From NCBI GenBank assembly GCA_036374835.1, contig DASUTB010000055.1, positions 35,161 to 99,160 of the forward strand: a stretch of 64,000 nt of DNA, in the 5' to 3' direction. The stretch comes from DASUTB01 sp036374835. Lineage in GTDB: Bacteria > Actinomycetota > Actinomycetes > Jiangellales > Jiangellaceae. Shown here one piece after another: positions 1 to 8,977 of this stretch; the first letter of the stretch is position 1, and every line of letters begins with the position of its first letter. The translations under genes were made by a program, and so were the position numbers. The notes beneath the pieces were generated by a model. The model made no database searches and was not told the origin of the DNA. It worked only from the letters and a program-made list of their open reading frames with translations.

Positions 1-52
1 CGACGAGTGCGCCGGCCACGGCGAGTAGTGCCGCGCGGCCCGTCAACACCAT
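1..52 (-). CDS. DUF58 family protein, N-terminal fragment cut by the window edge
   Basis: Only about 17 residues are visible. They start at an ATG whose complement is at 50-52 and read MVLTGRAALLAVAGALV. A short polar start followed by a hydrophobic membrane segment is the usual beginning of actinobacterial DUF58 proteins. DUF58 genes typically follow a moxR gene, and here the start lies 14 bases after the MoxR stop. The identification rests on this context plus the short N-terminus. The function of the family is unknown; it is thought to act with MoxR ATPases. Confidence 0.6.
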   Translation of the reverse strand, partial: MVLTGRAALLAVAGALV

Positions 53-66
53 CAGCCAAGCACCGT

Positions 67-1056
67 CTAACGCGGCACCGGCACGGTGGCCAGCACGGTT
101 TCGAGGACCGAGTCCGAGGTCGTGCCTTCGATCTCGGCTTCCGGGCGCAACACCATGCGGTGCCGCAGCGTCGGGCGGGCCAGCGCTTTCACATCGTCGG
201 GTGTGACGTAGTCCCGCCCCGAGATCCACGCCCAGGCCCGGGACGTCGCGAGCAGCGCAGTCGCACCGCGCGGCGAGACTCCGAGCTGTACCGACGGCGA
301 TGTCCGGGTCGCTCGGCAGACGTCGACGATGTAGCCGAAGATGTCCGCGCTGATCCGGGTGTCCCGGACGGCGACCCGCGCGGCCGCGAGATCGGAGGGT
401 CCGGCGACCGGCCGCACACCGGCCGCTTCCAGGTCGCGGGGATCGAACCCATGGGCGTGCCGCTCCAGCACCGTGATCTCGTCCGCCCGTTCCGGGAGCG
501 CCACGGTCAGTTTCAGCAGGAACCGGTCCAGCTGCGCCTCGGGCAGCGGATAGGTGCCCTCGTATTCGATCGGGTTCTGGGTCGCGGCGACGACGAACGG
601 ATCCGGAAGCGGACGCGGGACGCCGTCCACGGACACCTGTCGTTCCTCCATCGCCTCCAGCAACGCCGACTGGGTCTTCGGCGGCGTCCGGTTGATCTCG
701 TCCGCGAGCAGCAGGTTCGTGAACACCGGGCCGGGCGCGAAGGAGAATTCGGCGGTTCGCGCGTCGTACACCAACGAACCGGTGACGTCACCGGGCATCA
801 GGTCCGGCGTGAACTGGAGCCGCCGCGTCTCGACGTCCAGGGCGCCGGCCAGCGCCCGTACCAGAAGCGTCTTGGCCACACCGGGAACACCCTCGAGCAT
901 GACGTGCCCCCGGCAAAGCAGCGCGATGACCATTCCGGTGACGACGGAGTCCTGGCCGACGACGGCCTTGCCGACCTCTTCGCGGAGCCTGACGAGCGCG
1001 TCGCGGGCCGACGCGGCCGACCCGGGCGCGGCCATGGCATTCGTGGGTTCGGTCAC
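67..1056 (-). CDS. MoxR family AAA+ ATPase
   Basis: A 329-residue AAA+ ATPase of the MoxR family, cytoplasmic chaperone-like ATPases thought to help mature or assemble partner proteins. The Walker A motif GVPGVAKT is at about residues 56-63 and the Walker B segment LLLADEINR follows about 60 residues later. A MoxR signature, FTPDLMPGDVTG, lies between them. Translation starts at GTG and overlaps the upstream stop by four bases (GTGA), so the gene is probably translationally coupled in an operon with DUF4350, DUF4129 and DUF58 genes. This MoxR-DUF58-DUF4129 arrangement is common in actinobacteria. The client protein is not known. Confidence 0.92.
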   Translation of the reverse strand: MTEPTNAMAAPGSAASARDALVRLREEVGKAVVGQDSVVTGMVIALLCRGHVMLEGVPGVAKTLLVRALAGALDVETRRLQFTPDLMPGDVTGSLVYDARTAEFSFAPGPVFTNLLLADEINRTPPKTQSALLEAMEERQVSVDGVPRPLPDPFVVAATQNPIEYEGTYPLPEAQLDRFLLKLTVALPERADEITVLERHAHGFDPRDLEAAGVRPVAGPSDLAAARVAVRDTRISADIFGYIVDVCRATRTSPSVQLGVSPRGATALLATSRAWAWISGRDYVTPDDVKALARPTLRHRMVLRPEAEIEGTTSDSVLETVLATVPVPR

Positions 1057-2159
1057 CTGGCAAGTACCTCCTCGATCAAGGCGTCCAGCTCGTCGGCGAG
1101 CCGGACGAGTGCGGACTCGTCGGGTGGCGCCGGCCCGTCGAGCAGCGCCGTCACGTCGTGCTCCGTCCGCTGCGTGCGAGCGGCCGCGGTGGCGGCGACC
1201 ACGTGCGCACTCGCGGACCGCGGCAGTCCCAGCCGGGTCCGCAGCTTATCGGTCGCCGCCTGCCGCAAGGTCGCCGCGGCATGGTCGCGGGACCGGCCCC
1301 GGCGGTACAGCCGGGCCAAGCCCTCGGTGGTCTCCGCGGCGCGTACGACGACCGGCAGTTGCTCGGGGACGACGCGCCCCAGCCGGATCGCCTGCCACAG
1401 TGCGGCAAGCACAGCGGCGATTCCGAGTTGCCACCCCACCGGCACGACCCAGTCGGGGAAGAGCTCGGTGATCGAGGTCCCGGCCATCTCCCCAAGTGTC
1501 GGCCGGTACCAGATGAGATCCGGATTGCGGCCGAGCAGGTTCATCGTCAGTGCGGCGTTGCCGTCCTCGTCGAGGTAACGGTTGACCAGCGGCTGGGCGG
1601 TGCCGAATACGACCAGCCGGCCGTCCTGCTCCGTGGTGTCCACGATGAGCGAGCCGGCATCGTCGCTGGCCAGGTAGCAGGCGGTGGCCGGGGGTTGTGC
1701 GGTGTAGAGGACGTCGCCGAGCTGCGCCGAGCCGGCGGTCCGCGCCTCTGGCACGTCGCACCCGGGCTCGCGGGACTCCACGAAGTCGCCGCCGACGCGC
1801 TCGATCCGCTCGCTGTACTCGGTGACCGTCGGGCCGGGGGCGACGAGGACGATGTCGGCGCCGGTGCCGACGAGCGTGTCGACATTGGACGGCGCGAGAA
1901 GGTCCGGAACCGTGACGACAACGGTACTGCCCGGACCGGCGGCCGCGGCGGCGTCGCGCGTGGTACGCACCTCACTGACTCCGACGCCCTGGTCCTCGAG
2001 CAGTTGGACGAGCGCCCGGGCGCCCTGCTCGTCGACGCCGTCCGGGTTGAGGTATCCCCGGCGCGACTCACTCATGGCGAGTGCGATCACGAGCGCTGTG
2101 CCGAGCAGCAGAACGACCGCCACCGTGACATTGCGAATGGTTCGGGTGCGGGACGTCAT
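1053..2159 (-). CDS. DUF4350 domain membrane protein
   Basis: A 368-residue protein with an N-terminal membrane segment at about residues 10-30. A long extracytoplasmic domain resembling DUF4350 follows, with alternating strands of the type STVVVTVPDLL and ADIVLVAPG. A second membrane segment lies near residues 240-260, followed by an Arg-rich cytoplasmic tail. It overlaps both neighbours by four bases, so it belongs to the same transcript as the DUF4129 and MoxR genes. Its role is unknown; the constant link to MoxR suggests part of a membrane complex handled by that ATPase. Confidence 0.8.
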   Translation of the reverse strand: MTSRTRTIRNVTVAVVLLLGTALVIALAMSESRRGYLNPDGVDEQGARALVQLLEDQGVGVSEVRTTRDAAAAAGPGSTVVVTVPDLLAPSNVDTLVGTGADIVLVAPGPTVTEYSERIERVGGDFVESREPGCDVPEARTAGSAQLGDVLYTAQPPATACYLASDDAGSLIVDTTEQDGRLVVFGTAQPLVNRYLDEDGNAALTMNLLGRNPDLIWYRPTLGEMAGTSITELFPDWVVPVGWQLGIAAVLAALWQAIRLGRVVPEQLPVVVRAAETTEGLARLYRRGRSRDHAAATLRQAATDKLRTRLGLPRSASAHVVAATAAARTQRTEHDVTALLDGPAPPDESALVRLADELDALIEEVLAR

Positions 2160-2830
2160 CGCGGCACCGCCAACGCCTGCTGCGCGTCAACCGGCTCGTC
2201 GCTGATCCGTGCCGAGCGGACGTCACCGTCGAGCTCCCGCATGGCGAGGGCCGCAGCACGGGTGGCCGCGTGTTCGCCGTAACGTGCGTCGTCGAATGTC
2301 ACGGCACCGGCGGTGAGGCGTTCGGCGAGGGTCGGCAGTACGCGCCCCGCCTCCCGGGCTGCCTCGTCGGCCGTGCGGCCGGCCTTGGCGGTGAGGATGT
2401 CGCGCTCTTCGAGCCCGGCGATGATCGCCCGGAAGCGCTCCAGCACGCTGGTCGTCCAGTCTTCGGCGGCGAACGCGTCGTCTGCGGCAAGCCGGTACTC
2501 TGCGGCGCTGCGCTTGTTCGTGCCGAACAGCGACTCCTCGCCGCGGGCGGCTTGCCGCGCCATCGGACCGAACCGCCACAGCACGATCGCGACGATGATC
2601 GCGATCGGAATCAGCAGCGCGAGCGCGCCCCAGCCGCTCAGCGACCCGCCGGCTGCGGCGATGAGCTTGTCGAGCTGCAGCAGGATCCAATCCAGAATCT
2701 GCTGTAGCAGCGAGGGTTCGTCCTCATAGATCGGGTTGGCGAGCTCCTGCTGGGCGAGACGGCGTGCCTCGTCTCGCTCCACGTCGACGGACGCGGCTAT
2801 CGGCACCACCGTTACGAGCGAGAGCATCAA
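2156..2830 (-). CDS. DUF4129 domain membrane protein
   Basis: A 224-residue protein. The N-terminus (MMLSLVTVVPIAASVDVERD) may be a short signal or anchor. A membrane segment at about residues 70-88 (ALALLIPIAIIVAIVLWRFG) is followed by a helical cytoplasmic domain rich in Ala, Arg and Glu. This layout, and its place between a membrane protein and DUF4350/MoxR, fit the DUF4129 family. It overlaps the genes on both sides by four bases. Related domains also occur at the C-terminus of transglutaminase-like proteins in MoxR loci. No catalytic motif is seen. Confidence 0.78.
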   Translation of the reverse strand: MMLSLVTVVPIAASVDVERDEARRLAQQELANPIYEDEPSLLQQILDWILLQLDKLIAAAGGSLSGWGALALLIPIAIIVAIVLWRFGPMARQAARGEESLFGTNKRSAAEYRLAADDAFAAEDWTTSVLERFRAIIAGLEERDILTAKAGRTADEAAREAGRVLPTLAERLTAGAVTFDDARYGEHAATRAAALAMRELDGDVRSARISDEPVDAQQALAVPR

Positions 2831-4140
2831 CCGTGTCGGCCGGGTCCGTGCGTCGGCCCGCCAGGGGGGACGTCGGTCCGGCCGGGAATCGTGACGCCGG
2901 CGGCGCGGGCGAGCTCGATGTCGAGTCCTTCGGCGCGAATCCTACGGTCGACATAGAGCAGCGCGACCGAGCCGGCGACGAACGGAGCGGTGACGGCGGT
3001 CGCCAGCACGCCACCGAGCGCGATCAGCAGCACCGCGCCGAAACCGATCCCTTCGGCCGGGTCGGCAAGCATGGCCGGCAGCGAGACCGTGAAGCTCATC
3101 GCGTTCGCGATGATGTACGCGATCAGAACGATGAGCAGGTAGATGCCGAACACGCGCCACCACGAGGTGCGGACCAGCTCGGCCGATCGGCGGAGCGAAC
3201 CGGCGATGCCGATCGGAACCGGTGCACCGTTCGCCGGCTGTATCGTTTCGATCATGACGATCGGAGTGGCGAGAACGTAACGGATGGCGAGCCAGACGGT
3301 TACGGGTATGGCCGCGATGAATAGGAGCACGCCGAGCGCGATCGCGCCGCCGTCGCCGCTGAGGGTCAAAGCGAACAAAACGCCTCCGGCCAGAAGCAAC
3401 GGGCCGAGCACGATCACCAGGTAGACGATCGTCAGCGCGAGCAGCCGCAACAGTCGTGGCCTGGCGCGCCGCCACGCCTCGCCGGCGGTCATATGCTCGC
3501 CGAGCACGGCACGGCTGACGACGACGGTGAGGATGCCGGTCAGGATCGTGCGGCCGAGCCATTCCAGGGCGACAGTCACAAGGCCGGCCTGCGCGAAGTC
3601 GCTGAACAGGCCGAGGACCTGGTCCTCCGAGGCGGTCGCCGGAAGCAGGGACAGCTCGTTGAGCGCGTCGAACATGGTCCAGCTGAAGTACAGCGCGCCC
3701 AACTGGATGAGCACGGCCACGACGACGGACAGCCCGAGCATCGCGCCGAGGTTCTTGCGGATCGTGGTGACCGCGCCGTCCAGGATCTCGCCGACGCCGA
3801 GCGGCCGCAGCGGGATGACACCCGGTTTGATCTTCGGCTGAGCCCAGCTCCATTGCGGTGTCGGACTCGAGCCCTGCTCCGGGCTTTGGCCCGGTGGTGT
3901 GCCCCAGCCTTGTTGGCCGGGGGACGAAGGTGTGTCCGGTCGGTCAGGCGAACCCCACCCCTGCTGCCCGCCGTGGCCCGCGGTCGAGCCGGCGTCGCCG
4001 TGCGTGCCGCTCGGGCCGTACGACCCGCCCGGGCGCTGCCAGCCGGCATCCTGACCTGGTCCGGCGCGTCGCTCCGGCGGCTGTTGCGCCGACCAGCCGG
4101 GATACGGCGGCTCGGCCCTGTCAGGTGTCTGGTCGGACAT
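2827..4140 (-). CDS. Glycerophosphodiesterase-type membrane-domain protein (no catalytic domain)
   Basis: A protein of about 437 residues. The first 100 residues are low-complexity, rich in Pro, Gly, Gln and Ser with several tryptophans. Then come about six hydrophobic segments in the pattern of the GDPD membrane domain (motif GVIPLRPLGVGEILDGA at the domain entry). The GDPD catalytic domain is absent. I chose the ATG at 4140 because a GGAGG lies nine bases before it; a GTG at 4185 would add 15 residues. First gene of the MoxR operon. In other bacteria such domains are proposed to bind lipids; the function here is unknown. Confidence 0.75.
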   Translation of the reverse strand: MSDQTPDRAEPPYPGWSAQQPPERRAGPGQDAGWQRPGGSYGPSGTHGDAGSTAGHGGQQGWGSPDRPDTPSSPGQQGWGTPPGQSPEQGSSPTPQWSWAQPKIKPGVIPLRPLGVGEILDGAVTTIRKNLGAMLGLSVVVAVLIQLGALYFSWTMFDALNELSLLPATASEDQVLGLFSDFAQAGLVTVALEWLGRTILTGILTVVVSRAVLGEHMTAGEAWRRARPRLLRLLALTIVYLVIVLGPLLLAGGVLFALTLSGDGGAIALGVLLFIAAIPVTVWLAIRYVLATPIVMIETIQPANGAPVPIGIAGSLRRSAELVRTSWWRVFGIYLLIVLIAYIIANAMSFTVSLPAMLADPAEGIGFGAVLLIALGGVLATAVTAPFVAGSVALLYVDRRIRAEGLDIELARAAGVTIPGRTDVPPGGPTHGPGRHG

Positions 4141-4185
4141 CGGCGATGGCCTCCGCAGGGACTCGTCCGGTTCTGCTTCGCTCAC

Positions 4186-4390
4186 ATCGTTTCACGACGC
4201 GTCGGTGATCACGAAAGTGTACTGGTCGTTTTCCGGGTGGAACCGGCCGCATGATCTCCGCTCTGCGAGACCGATGGCCCTGTGACGGCGGCCACACCGA
4301 TTTTGTGAACCCGACTACGGTCGGGAGTATGCGGGGACGGAGCCCGGCAAGAATTCACAGTTTGGCCGAAAGAGTGTCACGATATTGACT
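4186..4390. promoter_or_regulatory. Divergent intergenic region upstream of mtrA
   Basis: About 200 bases separate the divergent membrane-protein operon and mtrA and should hold promoters for both. The clearest structure is a small perfect hairpin at 4310-4325 with six-base arms (CCCGAC/GTCGGG) and a TACG tetraloop. I cannot assign -35/-10 boxes with confidence. No strong Shine-Dalgarno sequence precedes the mtrA ATG. Confidence 0.35.
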
Positions 4391-5068
4391 ATGAAGGGTC
4401 GCGTACTCATTGTCGACGACGACACTGCGCTAGCGGAGATGCTCGGCATCGTTCTGCGGAACGAGGGCTACGAGACGTCCGTGGTCACCCGCGGTGACGA
4501 TGCTGTCCAGACCTACCGGGAGTTCAAGCCTGACCTGGTGCTGCTTGATCTGATGCTGCCCGGCACGGACGGCATCGACGTGTGCAAAGAGATCCGTGCC
4601 GAGTCGGGAATCCCCATCGTCATGCTCACCGCGAAAAGTGACACCGTCGATATTGTGCTCGGTCTCGAGGCCGGTGCTGACGATTATGTCGTCAAACCGT
4701 TCAAGCCCAAGGAGTTGGTGGCCCGCGTCCGGGCCCGGCTGCGCCGCACCGACGATCCGAAGCCGGAACGGCTCGAAATCGGCGAGCTCGTCATCGATGT
4801 CGCCGGTCACTCGGTCAAGCGCAACGGCACCACGATCAGCCTGACACCGCTCGAGTTCGACCTGCTGACCTGTCTGGCGCGCAAGCCGTGGCAGGTCTTC
4901 AGCCGCGAGGAGTTGCTGGAGCGGGTCTGGGGCTACCGGCATGCCGCAGACACCCGGCTGGTCAACGTGCATGTGCAGCGGCTGCGTTCCAAGGTCGAGA
5001 AGGATGCGGAGAATCCTGAGGTCATCGTGACTGTACGCGGCGTCGGATACAAGGCGGGTCCGGCCTGA
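4391..5068 (+). CDS. mtrA: MtrA, OmpR-family response regulator
   Basis: A 225-residue two-component response regulator that controls cell wall, division and osmotic genes in actinobacteria. The N-terminal receiver domain (residues 1-115) has the acidic pocket VDDD at 8-11, the phospho-acceptor Asp53 in LLDLMLPG, and the conserved KPFKPKEL lysine region. The C-terminal winged helix (130-225) contains TPLEFDLL and ends RGVGYKAGP, almost as in Mycobacterium MtrA. The ATG at 4391 was chosen because the protein then begins MKGRVLIVDDD; a TTG two codons upstream is less likely. It is followed after one base by its sensor gene mtrB and then lpqB. Confidence 0.96.
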   Translation: MKGRVLIVDDDTALAEMLGIVLRNEGYETSVVTRGDDAVQTYREFKPDLVLLDLMLPGTDGIDVCKEIRAESGIPIVMLTAKSDTVDIVLGLEAGADDYVVKPFKPKELVARVRARLRRTDDPKPERLEIGELVIDVAGHSVKRNGTTISLTPLEFDLLTCLARKPWQVFSREELLERVWGYRHAADTRLVNVHVQRLRSKVEKDAENPEVIVTVRGVGYKAGPA

Positions 5069-5069
5069 C

Positions 5070-7061
5070 GTGACGTCCGGTGTGTCGGTTGAGCGCGCGG
5101 GTGGCCCGGGTGGGCGGTTGGCGCGTGCGCTGTCCACCGCCGGCGTGCACGTTCTGCGAGCCTGGCGGCGGGTCGTCTATGTGTGGCAACGCTCGCTCCA
5201 GCTCCGTGTCGTCGCCGCCACCCTGACGTTGTCGTTTGCGGTCGTCGCGCTTCTCGGCATCACGCTGACCCGGCAGATCACGGACGATCTGCTCAAACAG
5301 CAGCTGGATACCGCGGTTCCCTATGCGGTAGCCGGAATCGGCCAAGCACAGCAGCAGTTGAACAATCTCGCCGATGAGCCAGACCATGCGGACCGGGTGC
5401 AAATCGTCGAGGATCTGGCGGCGCAGGACGGTGAGGGCGGCCCCGCGGTCGTGATGCTGCGTCCAGACGGAGGAACGGCTGCGACCACCACACCTCAACC
5501 TGCCGACTCGACCTTCCCCGCCGACCTTCGCGCCAGGATCCAGGAGGAACCTGATCAGCTGTGGTGGGCGTACACCACGATCGAGTTCCTCCCCGGCCTC
5601 GGCGGTGAGCAACTGGAGAACCAACCGGGCATGGTCGTCGGTGGCCAGGTGCGCGCTCCTGTTGGCGCCGCCGAAGAGATCTTCGAGCTGTACTACGTCT
5701 TCTCGCTCGAGGAGACCGAACAGACTCTCGGCATCGTCCGCACCGCGCTGTGGACCGCCGGCCTCCTTGTCGTCCTGCTGCTCGGCGCCATCGCAGGGCT
5801 GGTGACGCGCCAGGTGGTCACGCCGGTGCGGATGGCGGCCAGTATCGCGGGACGCTTCTCCGCGGGACGGCTCTCCGAACGGATGACGGTGCGCGGTAAG
5901 GACGACATGTCCAAACTCGCCATGAGCTTCAACCAGATGGCCGGGAGCCTGCAGAAGCAGATCGCCGAACTCGAGGAGCTCTCCCGCATCCAGCAGCAGT
6001 TCGCCTCTGACGTGTCGCACGAGCTTCGGACACCGCTGACCACGGTCCGGATGGCCGCTGATGTGCTGCACGAGTCGCGCGAGGATTTCGACCCTGTTGT
6101 GCAGCGGGCCGCCGAGCTGTTGCAGGCGCAGCTCGATCGGTTCGAAGCGCTGCTGTCCGATCTCCTGGAGATCAGTAGGTTCGACGCCGGGGTGGCCGTA
6201 CTCAACGCCGAGTCCGTCGATATGCGCGACCTCGTCTACTCGGTCACCGATTCGTGCAACCAACTCGCCGGCCGGAGAGGCAGCGAGGTACGGATCGAGA
6301 TACCGGCCGAACCGTGTGTGGCCGAGATCGACGAGCGGCGGATCGAGCGGGTGCTTCGGAACCTCGTGATCAACGCCATTGAGCACGGCGAGGGCAGAGA
6401 CGTCGTCGTCCGGGTCGTGGCGAACGACCAGGCCGTCGCGGTCGGCATCCGCGACTACGGCGTCGGGCTCAAACCGGGTGAGGCGTCGCTCGTGTTCCAC
6501 CGGTTCTGGCGCGCCGACCCGGCACGGGCCCGCACCACCGGCGGCACCGGACTGGGTCTCGCGATCTCGCTGGAGGACGCTCGGTTGCACGGCGGCTGGC
6601 TCCAAGCGTGGGGCGAGCCGGGCGGCGGATCGCACTTCCTGCTGACCTTGCCGCGGACCGCAGGAGACGACATCGTCGCCTCGCCGTTGCCGCTGATACC
6701 GCACGATGCAATGGACGACAGTGGGCTAAGCGGCGTGGGCAGCCCGTATCAACGTGTCGCCGACGACGCGACGGACGGCTGGAGCGCTGAGCCGCTCGAT
6801 CTCACCGAGGAGGTCATGAGCGGCGCGGCCGGAGCCGCAAACGCTGACCGGGACACGACCGATGCGGATGACGGCGACCAGGACGAATCGACCGGCGATG
6901 CGGCAACCGCTGCCGCGTTCGACGTGGACGTTCCTGACCCGCACGCCACGTTCGAGGTCGCCGACGAGGCGACCGCGCCGGATGCCGCCGAGCCCGATCC
7001 AGACGAACCGGACACACCGGGTGACGTTCCTGACGACAGTGTGGAGGTGCGCCGTGCGTAG
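5070..7061 (+). CDS. mtrB: MtrB, membrane sensor histidine kinase
   Basis: A 663-residue sensor kinase, partner of MtrA. Membrane segments at about 47-68 and 221-243 flank an extracytoplasmic domain of about 150 residues. A HAMP domain follows, then the phospho-acceptor His at about residue 317 in SDVSHELRTPLTTVRM. The ATP-binding region has N, G1 and G2 boxes (NLVINAIEHG, DYGVGLKPG, GGTGLGLAI). The last 100 residues form a very acidic Asp/Ala/Thr-rich tail with no recognisable domain. The GTG start is one base after the mtrA stop, and the 3' end overlaps lpqB by eight bases. Confidence 0.95.
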   Translation: MTSGVSVERAGGPGGRLARALSTAGVHVLRAWRRVVYVWQRSLQLRVVAATLTLSFAVVALLGITLTRQITDDLLKQQLDTAVPYAVAGIGQAQQQLNNLADEPDHADRVQIVEDLAAQDGEGGPAVVMLRPDGGTAATTTPQPADSTFPADLRARIQEEPDQLWWAYTTIEFLPGLGGEQLENQPGMVVGGQVRAPVGAAEEIFELYYVFSLEETEQTLGIVRTALWTAGLLVVLLLGAIAGLVTRQVVTPVRMAASIAGRFSAGRLSERMTVRGKDDMSKLAMSFNQMAGSLQKQIAELEELSRIQQQFASDVSHELRTPLTTVRMAADVLHESREDFDPVVQRAAELLQAQLDRFEALLSDLLEISRFDAGVAVLNAESVDMRDLVYSVTDSCNQLAGRRGSEVRIEIPAEPCVAEIDERRIERVLRNLVINAIEHGEGRDVVVRVVANDQAVAVGIRDYGVGLKPGEASLVFHRFWRADPARARTTGGTGLGLAISLEDARLHGGWLQAWGEPGGGSHFLLTLPRTAGDDIVASPLPLIPHDAMDDSGLSGVGSPYQRVADDATDGWSAEPLDLTEEVMSGAAGAANADRDTTDADDGDQDESTGDAATAAAFDVDVPDPHATFEVADEATAPDAAEPDPDEPDTPGDVPDDSVEVRRA

Positions 7062-8967
7062 CCGGGCGGCCATCGTCTTCGCCGGCGCGGGCGCCGTTCT
7101 GCTTTCCGCGTGCGGCGGCATCCCGTCCTCTGGAGAGCCGGTGGCCGCCGGCGAGTCGGATGCCGAGGACGTGTCCCCGCAGGTGATCCGGGACCTGCAA
7201 CCGGCGACCCAGGACATGACGCCGCATGAGATCGTTGACGGTTTTCTCGACGCGATGGAGATTTACGAGCCACCCGGTGGCTACCCGACCGCGGCCACGT
7301 TCCTCACCGAGCAGGCAAGGGCGGAGTGGGAGGACCCGCTCAGCGAGATCGTGATCTACAAGCGTGACCCCGTTGTCGAGATCGAACTCGACGGCGGCAC
7401 TGGCCGCGCAGTGTTGCGACTCGACGTCGAAGCGACGTACGACCGAGTGGAAGGCTTCGTCCGCAGACCCGAGGATGCGGACCCGATGCGCTACACCTTT
7501 CCGTTGGAGCGCGTCGGCGACCAGTGGCGGTTGGCGGAGGCACCCGAGAGCCTCCTGATCGAGACCGAGTCCTTCGAGCGGTACTTCGCGTCGTACAACC
7601 TGTACTTCTTCAGCGCCGGATTCGGTGGCAACACATTTGTGCCCGACCCCGTGTACCTACCGACGACCGCCAACCAGCAGACGCTCCTGGTTCAGGAGTT
7701 GCTCAAGGGTCCATCGGAGTGGCTCGCTCCGGCGGTTGACACCGCCTTCCCGGAAGGAACATCGCTCGAGCCGGCCGCTGTCACAGTCAGCGGTGGCGAT
7801 GCGACCGTGACATTGAGCTCGCAGGCGGTGACCCGGCCGGACGGCACCGCCACCCGGCCCGACACCCGAGCGCGAATGGTCAGCCAACTCGCCGCCACCC
7901 TGGGCGAACTGCGCGACGTTCGGCGCGTTCAGGTCGCCGCCGGCACGAATCGGTTGTCCGGAACCGAAGAGAATCCCTTCGTCGATGTGGCGGACACCGC
8001 GAGGGCGAGCGGCCTCGCCACCCGCCTCTACACGGTGACCGAGTCCGGCGTCGGCTGGGTCGCCGACGGCGCCTCGCCCGTCGTCACCCCAGTGTTGGGG
8101 CCGTTGGGCAGCCGGGCCGGGGTGCGAGAGGTCGCGATCGACCGGACCCACAACATCGCCGCAGCGATCACAACGGACAACCAGCTCATCATGGCCGACC
8201 TGGCCACTGACGGCGGGATCACACCGCTGTTCGAGGGAGCGATCGCTTTCGACTCGCTGGTGTGGGACGGTGCCGGCCTCATCTGGGCGATCGAGATGGA
8301 TGCCGAGCCGGGCGCGACCGATTCCGGCGCCGAAGGGACCGGGGCGGGCGAAGCGGGTAGTTCCGGGGACGCTGCTGAAGCCGACGCCAAGGCCAAAGGC
8401 GATTCGGGCAACCGGCTCCTGGTGATCGACCCCGAGACCGGCGAGATCGCGGACGTGACGCCGCAGACTGAGGGCGGCGCCGACGTCGAGCAGTTCGCGA
8501 TCGCACCGGACGGCGCCCGCATCGCACTCGTTATCGACGGCGCCGCTTACCTGGCCATCGTCGAACGAGACCCCGACCGGATGCAGGAGCCGGATGCCAT
8601 CCAGATCAGCGGACTGCGCGAGTTGCACCTCGAGGAGCTGCCGGAGCCGCTCGGTGCCATGGCGTGGTATGACTCGGACGAGCTGGCCCTGCTCACCGCG
8701 CCGGAAGCGCCGACCGCCGAAGAGATCAATCCGGCATCGGGCGAGGCACAGCGGTCCGAAGCGTCCGACCCCGTTGTGCTCTTGGCCGGCATCGACCGGC
8801 TGGTGGCACAGGAGGATGGGCCTATTCCGAACGCGATATCGATGGCCGCGCCGACCGTCGACAACCGGCTTGCCGTCGGGACGTCCGAGAACGAAGTGTG
8901 GATTCGGTCCGAACTCGGTCGCTGGCTCCTGATCGAGGACGCCACCGCGCCGGCCTACGCGGGATAG
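7054..8967 (+). CDS. lpqB: LpqB lipoprotein
   Basis: A 637-residue lipoprotein. LpqB of mycobacteria binds the MtrB extracytoplasmic domain and tunes MtrA signalling. The start is the GTG at 7054, preceded by GGAGG and overlapping the end of mtrB. It gives a classic lipoprotein signal, with lipobox LSAC and the lipidated Cys at residue 20. A GerMN-type domain lies at about 190-310 (NQQTLLVQELLKGPSEW region). A C-terminal beta-propeller-like region follows, interrupted near residue 410-445 by a low-complexity Gly/Ala/Asp/Glu stretch. An in-frame reading extends further upstream but lacks a signal peptide. Confidence 0.94.
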   Translation: MRSRAAIVFAGAGAVLLSACGGIPSSGEPVAAGESDAEDVSPQVIRDLQPATQDMTPHEIVDGFLDAMEIYEPPGGYPTAATFLTEQARAEWEDPLSEIVIYKRDPVVEIELDGGTGRAVLRLDVEATYDRVEGFVRRPEDADPMRYTFPLERVGDQWRLAEAPESLLIETESFERYFASYNLYFFSAGFGGNTFVPDPVYLPTTANQQTLLVQELLKGPSEWLAPAVDTAFPEGTSLEPAAVTVSGGDATVTLSSQAVTRPDGTATRPDTRARMVSQLAATLGELRDVRRVQVAAGTNRLSGTEENPFVDVADTARASGLATRLYTVTESGVGWVADGASPVVTPVLGPLGSRAGVREVAIDRTHNIAAAITTDNQLIMADLATDGGITPLFEGAIAFDSLVWDGAGLIWAIEMDAEPGATDSGAEGTGAGEAGSSGDAAEADAKAKGDSGNRLLVIDPETGEIADVTPQTEGGADVEQFAIAPDGARIALVIDGAAYLAIVERDPDRMQEPDAIQISGLRELHLEELPEPLGAMAWYDSDELALLTAPEAPTAEEINPASGEAQRSEASDPVVLLAGIDRLVAQEDGPIPNAISMAAPTVDNRLAVGTSENEVWIRSELGRWLLIEDATAPAYAG

Positions 8968-8977
8968 CGGGGCGGCG

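Noticed and set aside
5022..6704. 560-codon minus-strand frame antisense to mtrB
   Set aside because: Shadow of the sensor kinase codons; no start site or domain support.
6862..7053. N-terminal extension of LpqB
   Set aside because: It lies entirely inside mtrB in another frame and would remove the lipoprotein signal; GTG 7054 has GGAGG and a perfect lipobox.
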